From the NCBI GenBank assembly GCA_030840515.1, contig JAVEEJ010000282.1:1-9681 (forward strand): a stretch of DNA of 9,681 nt, written 5' to 3'. The notes beneath the pieces are model-generated. The model was given only the letters and a program-made list of their open reading frames with translations, ran no database searches and was not told the origin of the DNA. This stretch comes from Frankiaceae bacterium. GTDB lineage: Bacteria; Actinomycetota; Actinomycetes; JAVEEJ01. The position numbers and the translations under genes were made by a program. This document shows positions 1 through 5,470 of this stretch, piece by piece (within the stretch, counting starts at the first letter, position 1; the number at the start of each line of letters is the position of its first letter).

Positions 1-171
1 TCGGCGCGCCAACTAGGGCGAGGCTGGCGCGCACTTCGTTTGGCAGGGCCAGCAGTAGCTGTTCCACCCCTGACGCGCCATCAGCGGCCAACGCCCAGAC
101 GTATGGCCGCCGGCCAGGACAGCGCCCGCCCCTAGGCAGAGTGCCTTGATGACGTCGGTCCCTCGGCGGTC
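1..171 (-). pseudogene. Remnant of an FMN-dependent alpha-hydroxy-acid dehydrogenase (C-terminal piece, frameshifted)
   Basis: Read on the minus strand from 171, the sequence encodes RRGTDVIKAL followed by GAGAVLAG. This is the conserved C-terminal FMN-phosphate-binding segment of the lactate/glycolate oxidase family, usually DGGxRRGTDVxKALALGA. The continuation expected in the family (GRPYxWxLAxxGxxGV) appears in another frame as RRPYVWALAADGASGVEQLL, running on to ASLALVGAP and open to the window edge. The two parts join if one C is restored in the GC-only tract at about 105-115. The family is normally about 350-400 residues, and the roughly 300 residues upstream of the RRGTD motif are absent, since 172-249 shows no family similarity. 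The piece is therefore both truncated and frameshifted. The frameshift alone could be a sequencing error, but the loss of the N-terminal part could not. The gene may end a few residues beyond the left edge. Confidence 0.75.
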
Positions 172-253
172 CGGCGGCGCCGACCTGCTCGCGCACTACC
201 GGTCCCTCGCGTCGCACGCCGATGAAGGCGCCGTCATGCGTGCCCCCGACTAG
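149..253 (+). other. Short plus-strand reading frame, possibly the C-terminal fragment of a lost gene
   Basis: The plus-strand frame from ATG 149 to TAG 251-253 would encode 34 residues, with the distinctive tail DLLAHYRSLASHADEGAVMR. Third codon positions from about 170 onward are mostly G or C, as in real genes of this window. The part before about 170 is antisense to the dehydrogenase remnant, so only 170-253 could be a genuine fragment. The minus strand over the same bases also reads open with good third-position GC, so the coding strand is not settled. No protein family is recognised. The TAG shares the CTAG palindrome with the stop of the alcohol dehydrogenase on the opposite strand. 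It could be the truncated 3' end of a gene left by a rearrangement, or chance. Confidence 0.25.
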
Positions 254-1242
254 CTGTTCACCACCATGACCTTCACGTGGTCTGCGGATGACGCCACGAG
301 TGCGTCCAGCCCATCGGACACGGCGCGGTCCAGCGAGACTTGGTCCGTGATCAGCGGCTCCAAGGTGAGCTTCCCCTCGTTGATGAGCTCGGCTGCCGTG
401 GTGAAGTCTGGGTCGAAGACGTGCGACATGGAGCTGAGCAGCGTTCGCTCGGCGACCAGGAAGTCGGGCATGGCGAGCCGCACGGCCTGATCCGTTACCC
501 CGAGCAGCACCGTGGTGCCGCCCCGGCGAGTGAGCAGCACCGAGGACTCCACGGCAGCAGCGTTGCCGGCGGACTCGAACACGACGTCGTACTCGCCTCC
601 TGCTCCTGGCTCCACGGCTTCATCGGCCCCGAGCGCAACGGCAAGCTGTCGACGCGAGGCGAGTGGGTCGACGAGTACGACGCGATCGGCGCCCTGCAGC
701 CGCGCGACTTGCGCAAGCAGCAAGCCCACTGGGCCGGCCCCCACCACCGCGACGGTGGCCCCACTGACACGGCCACGGCGGACCGCCCGCACCGCAACGG
801 ACAACGGTTCGGCGAGCGCGGCGAGCTCAGGCGGCACGGAGGAGCGGATCGGCGCGCACACCGCTTCCGGCGCGAGCATGAGCTCAGCCAGCCCGCCGTC
901 GCGTTGCAGCCCGAGCTGCTCGTTGTCCCGGCAGAGGTTCGCCTCCCCCCTCAGGCACGACGGGCACCGGCCGCAGACCAGGTTGCCCTCCACCGCCACC
1001 CGCTGACCGATCGCGAACGAGGTGTCCGGTCCGACTTCCTCGACGACGCCGGCGACCTCGTGACCGAGGACGAGCGGAGCACCCCGGAGCACCACGGGCC
1101 CATGCAGGTACTCCTCGACGTCCGTGCCGCAGATACCGCACGCCTCGACCCGCAGCCGGACCCATCCGGCAGGCGGGCTTTCCGGATCGGCGATCTCCTC
1201 GACCCGCACGTCACGCGCGGCGTGCCAGCGGACTGCCTTCAT
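250..1242 (-). CDS. Zinc-dependent medium-chain alcohol/polyol dehydrogenase (MDR family)
   Basis: A 330-residue NAD(P)-dependent oxidoreductase of the MDR superfamily, close in layout to sorbitol, threonine and 2,3-butanediol dehydrogenases. It is expected to oxidise a secondary alcohol or polyol in the cytoplasm. The GroES-like catalytic domain has the active-site motif GICGTD (Cys38), GHE (His61-Glu62) and AEPL (Glu145), which are the usual catalytic zinc ligands. Cys90, Cys93, Cys96 and Cys104 form the structural zinc lobe. The Rossmann fold carries GxGxxG at 168-173 (VVGAGPVG), and Asp192 at the end of the second strand favours NAD over NADP. The start is ATG 1242, because the MKAVRWH opening is typical of the family. 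The open frame continues to 1614, but that part lies antisense to the cyclase gene and does not resemble the family. The gene is divergent from the cyclase. The exact substrate cannot be told. Confidence 0.93.
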   Translation of the reverse strand: MKAVRWHAARDVRVEEIADPESPPAGWVRLRVEACGICGTDVEEYLHGPVVLRGAPLVLGHEVAGVVEEVGPDTSFAIGQRVAVEGNLVCGRCPSCLRGEANLCRDNEQLGLQRDGGLAELMLAPEAVCAPIRSSVPPELAALAEPLSVAVRAVRRGRVSGATVAVVGAGPVGLLLAQVARLQGADRVVLVDPLASRRQLAVALGADEAVEPGAGGEYDVVFESAGNAAAVESSVLLTRRGGTTVLLGVTDQAVRLAMPDFLVAERTLLSSMSHVFDPDFTTAAELINEGKLTLEPLITDQVSLDRAVSDGLDALVASSADHVKVMVVNS

Positions 1243-1291
1243 GCCCTCGTCACCGTCACGCCCGCACCGTAGCCATGGGAGCGTGTACGGC
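1243..1291. promoter_or_regulatory. Short divergent intergenic region between dehydrogenase and cyclase
   Basis: These 49 bases lie between the two divergent start codons and must hold the 5' signals of both genes, or overlap their coding ends. A TACGGT hexamer on the minus strand (1266-1271) fits a TANNNT -10 box for the dehydrogenase, but no convincing -35 element lies at the right distance. No clear operator palindrome is seen. The promoter call rests on position, not on strong motifs. Confidence 0.35.
1277..1281 (+). promoter_or_regulatory. Ribosome binding site that sets the cyclase start
   Basis: GGGAG lies 10 bases upstream of GTG 1292 and only one base before GTG 1283. The spacing favours 1292 as the translation start of the cyclase. 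The nearby ATG at 1275 is in a different frame. Confidence 0.5.
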
Positions 1292-2224
1292 GTGGACGAC
1301 ATCTCCGCCGCTCTCCTGGGACCGCCGACGCTGACCCGCGACGATGTGGTCGCACAGGTGGACCTGCCCCTTGACCTCGTGCTGCGGCTCTGGGCGGCGA
1401 TGGGCTTCCCTGAGGTGCCCTCCGGAGAGGTCGCGTTCACCGAGCGTGACGTGCAGGCGCTGCGCGACGCCGGCCTGGTCGTGGCGAGCGGGATCGTCGA
1501 GACCGGGCAGCTCGTGGCCCTGACCCGCTCGATGGGGCAGTCGATGTCGCGGTTGGCGCAGATGCACGTGAACAACCTCGCGCACATCGCCGACGACCAG
1601 GACGAGGCGACCATCGTCGTTCTTGCTGAGGCCGGCGTGCCGATCGTCGCGCGGCTGCTCGAGTACGTGTGGCGTCGCCACCTCGCGGCCAGCGCCGTCA
1701 GTGCGCTCGACCGCAGCGACAGGGGGACTCTGGCAGTGGGGTTCGTCGACCTGGTCGGCTACACCGGGCTGTCCCGTCGGCTCGACCACGCCGAGCTCGA
1801 GCCGCTGGTGGAGGCCTTCGACGACACGGTGGCGACGAACGCGGCCCGGGGCGGCGTGCGGGTCGTCAAGACGCTCGGGGACGGAGTGCTGCTCAGCGGA
1901 GCGAGCGCGTCGCAGCTGGCCACGGTGCTGCTCGCCGTACTCGCTGCCGTCGATGCCGACCCCAAGCTGCCCGAGGCGCGGGCCGGCCTGTCGTGGGGTC
2001 CTGTGCTGCAGCGCCACGGGGACGTGTACGGCGAGACGGTCAACCTGGCCTCCCGGATCACCGGCCTCGCCCGGCCGGGGACCCTGCTCGCCGAGGAGCA
2101 GGCGGCCGGGGAGCTGCGTGAAGACGACGGCTGGCAGGTGAAGGCGGCCGGTGCCCACTCGGTGCGGGGGTACTCGCGGCTCAAGACCTGGCGGGTGCGG
2201 TCCCTGTTGGTAAGCAACTCGTAA
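1292..2224 (+). CDS. Class III adenylate cyclase with N-terminal regulatory domain
   Basis: A 310-residue cytoplasmic protein predicted to make cAMP from ATP. Residues 1 to about 145 form a helical region (AQVDLPLDLVLRLW, then a TRSMGQSMSRLAQMHVNNLA helix). It resembles the regulatory domain found before the catalytic domain in actinobacterial cyclases of the Rv1264 type, where it autoinhibits and senses pH. Residues 146 to about 280 are the class III catalytic domain. Metal-binding Asp153 is in FVDLVGYTG and Asp197 in KTLGDG. The purine-specifying pair is Lys193 and Asp244 (GDVYGETVN), and the transition-state residues are Asn251 and Arg255 (VNLASR). The Lys/Asp pair indicates ATP rather than GTP, and all six key residues are present, so the enzyme should be active as a homodimer. 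No membrane segment is seen. It is 12 bp upstream of a hydrolase gene on the same strand and divergent from a dehydrogenase. GTG 1292 was chosen by its GGGAG site; GTG 1283 is the alternative. Confidence 0.9.
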   Translation: MDDISAALLGPPTLTRDDVVAQVDLPLDLVLRLWAAMGFPEVPSGEVAFTERDVQALRDAGLVVASGIVETGQLVALTRSMGQSMSRLAQMHVNNLAHIADDQDEATIVVLAEAGVPIVARLLEYVWRRHLAASAVSALDRSDRGTLAVGFVDLVGYTGLSRRLDHAELEPLVEAFDDTVATNAARGGVRVVKTLGDGVLLSGASASQLATVLLAVLAAVDADPKLPEARAGLSWGPVLQRHGDVYGETVNLASRITGLARPGTLLAEEQAAGELREDDGWQVKAAGAHSVRGYSRLKTWRVRSLLVSNS

Positions 2225-2236
2225 TAACCTGTCGGA

Positions 2237-3868
2237 ATGCGCGTCATCGTCGAACCGACCACCGTCGCCGCCCGGGACGGCGTCCGGCTCACGACGGAGG
2301 TGACCCGCGTCGACGACGCCGCCCGGCGGCCAGCCCTGCTCGTGAGAACCCCTTACGGCGCCGGCGCGATGCGGGCAAGCCAGGACGCGGTGGCGCTGGC
2401 GCGTGAGGGCTGGGCGGTCATCGTGCAGGACGTGCGCGGGCGCTTCGGGTCGGAAGGGACCTTCGAGCCCTTCGTGCAGGAGGCCACCGACGGATATGAC
2501 GCGGTGCAGTGGGCAGCGGGGCAGCCCTGGTGCGACGGCCGCGTCGCGATGAGCGGGCTGTCCTACGTGGGGGCCACGCAGTGGGCGGCCGCGGTCACCT
2601 CACCTCCCGCTCTCATGGCGATCAACCCGATGCTCGCGGCCGGCGACCTGAGCCCGGCGTGGATGCACGAGGGTGGCGCGTTCCAACTCGGGATGGTGCA
2701 GCCCTGGGCCCTCGGGCTCGCCAGCACCGCGCCCGGCATCACCGACGAGCTGCGCAAGCTCATCGGATGGGTCGGCCAGCAGTGGCAGCAGGTCTACGAG
2801 TTGCCGCAGAGCCAGGATCCGGTGCCGCACCTGTTCGCGCCCTATCGCCGCTGGCGGGAGGCTGCGGCGAGCGGCGGGTGGGACGCCGCCGACGTGAGCC
2901 GGCACTACGACAAGGTCTCGCCCGCGGTATTCCAGGTCGCCGGTTGGTACGACATCTTCTGCGAGTCGGCGCTTCGCCACCACCAGGCGCTGGACGCTCG
3001 GCCGGATGCGCCGCCGCACCGGCTCGTGATCGGGCCGTGGGCGCACACGGAGCGGTTGAGCAACCTCTACCCCGAGTTCGACTTCGGTGGGAACGCCAAC
3101 GGCGTTTTCCGCGACCTCGTCGGCGAGGGAACCCGTTGGATGCGCGACCACCTCGACGGCCGCGATGTCGCCGGTGGGGTCGACTGCTTCGTCATGGGCT
3201 CGCACGAGTGGCGCCAGTTCCCCAGCTGGCCGCCACCGCCGGCGCACGAGGTGCGGCTTTTCCTCTCCTCCGGACCGGCCGGTGCGAACAGCGACAGCGG
3301 CGACGGGGTCCTCGACTGGTCGGCCAGCCCCGACCCCGGTGAGGACCGCTACGACTACGACCCGCTGCACCCCGTTCCCACGCGCGGTGGCCGGATCCTC
3401 GGCCCCTACCTGCCCATGGCCGGTCCCGTCGACCAGCGTCCTGTGGAGCAGCGCCGCGACGTGCTCGTCTACACCGGCGCACCGGTGCGCGAGGCAGTCA
3501 CCGTGATCGGCACCGTCCGCGCCGAGCTCGTCGTGGAGTCGTCGGCCCCCTCGGCGGACTTCACGGTCAAGCTCTGCGACGTGCACCCGGATGGGCGCGT
3601 GTTCAACATCGTGGACTCGGTGCGGCGGGTGCGGCTGACCCCCGGGACGCCCCAGTCCGTCGAGGTGACGGTGGGATCCACCGCTCACTGCTACCTGCCG
3701 GGTCATCGGCTGCGCATCGAGGTGTCCAGCTCCAACTTCCCGCGCCTGGACCGCAACCCGTCCTCTGGGGAGGATCCAGCGGCAGCGACCGCGCTGCTCC
3801 CAGCTGCCCAGCGGTTGCACTGGGGTGCCGGCAGCGAAACGTCGATCGTGCTGCCCATCGTGAGCTGA
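2237..3868 (+). CDS. CocE/NonD family alpha/beta hydrolase (peptidase S15-like acyl hydrolase)
   Basis: A 543-residue serine hydrolase of the CocE/NonD family, which includes cocaine esterase, glutaryl-7-ACA acylase and alpha-amino-acid ester hydrolase. It hydrolyses an ester or amide bond; the substrate cannot be inferred. The nucleophile is Ser109 in GLSYVG, with Asp239 in GWYDIF and His270 in GPWAHTE completing the triad. Tyr40 in RTPYG matches the oxyanion-hole tyrosine of cocaine esterase. Residues up to about 330 form the alpha/beta and helical cap parts. The rest, including the VELVVESSAPSADFTVKL-like region near 430-450 and the HRLRIEVSSSNFPR region near 495, is the typical C-terminal jelly-roll domain (PepX_C). 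The length is normal for the family. There is no signal peptide, so it is probably cytoplasmic. ATG 2237 lies 12 bp after the cyclase stop with only a weak upstream GGA, which suggests translation depends on the upstream gene. Confidence 0.92.
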   Translation: MRVIVEPTTVAARDGVRLTTEVTRVDDAARRPALLVRTPYGAGAMRASQDAVALAREGWAVIVQDVRGRFGSEGTFEPFVQEATDGYDAVQWAAGQPWCDGRVAMSGLSYVGATQWAAAVTSPPALMAINPMLAAGDLSPAWMHEGGAFQLGMVQPWALGLASTAPGITDELRKLIGWVGQQWQQVYELPQSQDPVPHLFAPYRRWREAAASGGWDAADVSRHYDKVSPAVFQVAGWYDIFCESALRHHQALDARPDAPPHRLVIGPWAHTERLSNLYPEFDFGGNANGVFRDLVGEGTRWMRDHLDGRDVAGGVDCFVMGSHEWRQFPSWPPPPAHEVRLFLSSGPAGANSDSGDGVLDWSASPDPGEDRYDYDPLHPVPTRGGRILGPYLPMAGPVDQRPVEQRRDVLVYTGAPVREAVTVIGTVRAELVVESSAPSADFTVKLCDVHPDGRVFNIVDSVRRVRLTPGTPQSVEVTVGSTAHCYLPGHRLRIEVSSSNFPRLDRNPSSGEDPAAATALLPAAQRLHWGAGSETSIVLPIVS

Positions 3869-3885
3869 GGAGCGGGGCCGCCGAG

Positions 3886-3902
3886 GCCGACGGAGTGTCG
3901 GC
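3886..3902. terminator. Small GC-rich hairpin in the convergent gap, possible terminator
   Basis: GCCGAC and GTCGGC form a perfect 6-bp stem with the 5-base loop GGAGT, 17 bases after the hydrolase stop. There is no T tract on either strand. If it acts as a terminator it would be of the U-less type common in high-GC bacteria, and it could serve either the plus-strand pair or the minus-strand operon. Confidence 0.35.
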
Positions 3903-3940
3903 AAACTCGCGCGAATCGCCGGTGTGTCGTGCAAGTTCGG
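3891..3940. repeat. Imperfect direct duplication of about 20 bp
   Basis: Two copies start at 3891 and 3920. Both follow the pattern CGG(A/T)GTGTCG, an optional T, GCAA, two variable bases, then TCG, and they are separated by a GCGCGAATCG-rich spacer. About sixteen of twenty positions agree with one gap. The second copy is flanked by CGCCG (3917-3921) and CGGCG (3938-3942), a possible wider stem. It lies wholly between convergent genes, as dispersed intergenic repeats of actinobacteria often do. It may equally be a local duplication. Confidence 0.4.
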
Positions 3941-3977
3941 CGGCAGTGAACACGGGCGCAACGCACCCTCGCCGCCG

Positions 3978-4829
3978 CTAGAGGAGGCGGACCGACACCG
4001 GCTCGTAGCCACCGTCACTCAGTAGGTCGGCGTACTCGCGCTCATGCTCCTGCCCGGCCGCTCGCAGGTCCCGGTTGCGGGCGTCGGGCTCGGCCTCGTG
4101 GGTCGACGGGAAGTGGCTGTAGATGATCAGCCGGCGGGGTCTCGCCGTGCGATTGGGTGAGGAGGCGTGCACCACGCGCGAGTGGAAGACGACAACGGTG
4201 CCGGCCGGGCAGATCAGCGGCACACCGAGCTCGTCGTCGACGGCGCCTTCCGCGAGGTCGGGTGGCCACTCGCTGCGGACCGGCCAGTCGTGCTTGTGGT
4301 GCGAGCCCGGGATGAAGCGCAGCGGGCCGTTGTCCTCCGTGCAGTCGTCGAGCGCGATCGCCGAGGACAGCGTCGTGTCGGGGTAGCCGTCGAAGTAGAA
4401 GTAGTGCATGTCCGTGTGCCAGGGGAACTCCGGCGCCCAGTGCCGCAGGCCGAGCGCGTCGAGGTCGACAGCGAGCCGCTCCTTGCCGTTGAGCTTCTCC
4501 TCCAGCAGGACCGGCTCGCAGCCGAGCAGCTCGCGCATCGGGTCGAGCAGGCGCGGGTCGCGCTCGAGATCCGCGAACACCGTCGAGATGTCCCCGACCG
4601 GCTGGATCTTGAGCAGCACCGTGCCCTGCGCGTCACGGCGCAGGTCGAGTCGCGGTGAGATGCGGCCCAGGGCGATGGACGCGTTGACCAGGTCGTCGGC
4701 GAGCCGGTCGGCCTCGTCCCGCGCGGCCTGCAGCTCGGCCGCGCTGAACAGCGCGGGCAGCACTACGTAGCCGTCGCGCTCGTAGGTCTGGCGCTGCTCG
4801 GGACTGAGCGCGTGGGTCGCAGTGGTCAC
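3978..4829 (-). CDS. PhyH (phytanoyl-CoA dioxygenase) family Fe(II)/2-oxoglutarate oxygenase
   Basis: A 283-residue non-haem iron oxygenase, expected to hydroxylate a small molecule using O2 and 2-oxoglutarate in the cytoplasm. The PhyH opening (ERDGYVVLPALFSAAEL, residues 17-33) is present. The iron-binding facial triad is His138 and Asp140 in WHTDMHYF and His221 in VVHASSPN. Arg232 or Arg233, eleven or twelve residues after the last His, would hold the 2-oxoglutarate carboxylate. The segment DNGPLRFIPGSHH (166-178) is the family's conserved core. The length is normal. The start is GTG 4829, inside the stop of the upstream gene, with GGAG at 4835-4838 five bases before it. It is the last gene of the operon. 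PhyH relatives act on fatty acyl-CoAs, ectoine, phosphonates and many secondary metabolites, so the substrate is open. Its place next to a glycoside hydrolase hints at a sugar- or aglycone-derived substrate. Confidence 0.9.
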   Translation of the reverse strand: MTTATHALSPEQRQTYERDGYVVLPALFSAAELQAARDEADRLADDLVNASIALGRISPRLDLRRDAQGTVLLKIQPVGDISTVFADLERDPRLLDPMRELLGCEPVLLEEKLNGKERLAVDLDALGLRHWAPEFPWHTDMHYFYFDGYPDTTLSSAIALDDCTEDNGPLRFIPGSHHKHDWPVRSEWPPDLAEGAVDDELGVPLICPAGTVVVFHSRVVHASSPNRTARPRRLIIYSHFPSTHEAEPDARNRDLRAAGQEHEREYADLLSDGGYEPVSVRLL

Positions 4830-5470
4830 GTGTGCTCCGCGAGCTCGGGCCGGGCGAGCAGCGCCGCGGCGACATCCGGTGCGTGCATGAGCTCGGCGAG
4901 CTCAGGGTCGGTGAGGTGGAGTGCGAGTACGACGTCGCCTGGCGTGTGATGCATCGTCGTCACCTCGACCAGCCGACCACCCCGGACGCGCCCTACAAGC
5001 CGGATGCTGTCCGTCACCAGGGTGATCGAGCCGTCACCGAGGTGCGCCAGCCGCCGGAACAGCACGGGCCACTGCCCAGGTGGCGGTGGCGGTGAGTCGC
5101 TGACAACGCCTGGGCTGGACCAGAACGCAGCCTGCAACGCGGCCAACAGCTCCGGCTGCGTCGTGTGCCTGGTGCCGTGCGCTGCCTCCGCCGCCAGCAC
5201 CGGGGTGAGGCCGTCGGCGTCGACGATGACGACCCGCTGGACGGCGTACTCGTCGCGCAGTGCTCGCGCCGTCACTTCGAGGTCGGGGCCTAGCACCGGC
5301 AGCTCCGCAAGCGGGCCGCTGCTCGACAGCACCGCCGACAGGACGCGTCCTGACTCGTGCAGGACGTGCAGCTCGTCGGGTGGGGTCCGGTCGCGCTGCG
5401 CGGCCCACCGGGTGAGCACCGCCCAGCCCCCGTCGTCGAGGTCGTGCATGGCGATCGCCGGGTCGATCAC
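4826..5470 (-). CDS. Protein of unknown function (214 residues)
   Basis: This protein belongs to no family I recognise. It is soluble, with no signal peptide or membrane segment. Residues 1 to about 120 look like a mixed alpha/beta region, with strands such as RVVIVDADG (79-87) and VLSAVLSS. A proline run (SPPPPPG, 126-132) acts like a linker. Residues 135-190 are rich in predicted beta strands with paired hydrophobic patterns (SITLVTDSIRLVGRV, LVEVTTMHH), and a short helical tail follows (DPELAELMHAPDVAAALLAR). There is no Cys, and His174-His175 is the only notable His pair. The start is GTG 5470, which overlaps the TGA of the glycoside hydrolase, with GAGG at 5481-5484 upstream. Its stop overlaps the start of the oxygenase gene. 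Being locked between these two enzyme genes suggests a partner or accessory role in the same pathway, but that is inference. Confidence 0.85.
   Translation of the reverse strand: MIDPAIAMHDLDDGGWAVLTRWAAQRDRTPPDELHVLHESGRVLSAVLSSSGPLAELPVLGPDLEVTARALRDEYAVQRVVIVDADGLTPVLAAEAAHGTRHTTQPELLAALQAAFWSSPGVVSDSPPPPPGQWPVLFRRLAHLGDGSITLVTDSIRLVGRVRGGRLVEVTTMHHTPGDVVLALHLTDPELAELMHAPDVAAALLARPELAEHT

Noticed and set aside
340..1272. 310-codon plus-strand open frame across the dehydrogenase
   Set aside because: The His/Arg/Gln-rich composition and lack of any motif mark it as a high-GC antisense shadow. The minus strand has full zinc-enzyme motifs.
1124..1291. Upstream extension of the cyclase frame to ATG 1124
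   Set aside because: It overlaps the dehydrogenase 5' end in antisense and reads as low-complexity Ser/Arg. The GGGAG-spaced GTG 1292 fits better.
1243..1614. Upstream extension of the dehydrogenase reading frame to 1614 on the minus strand
   Set aside because: It lies antisense to the cyclase and adds 124 residues that resemble no dehydrogenase. The family's normal N-terminus begins at 1242.
2600..4018. 472-codon minus-strand open frame across the CocE hydrolase
   Set aside because: It is antisense to a gene with a complete catalytic triad, rich in Arg/Val/His, and runs over the convergent gap into the oxygenase gene's 3' end.
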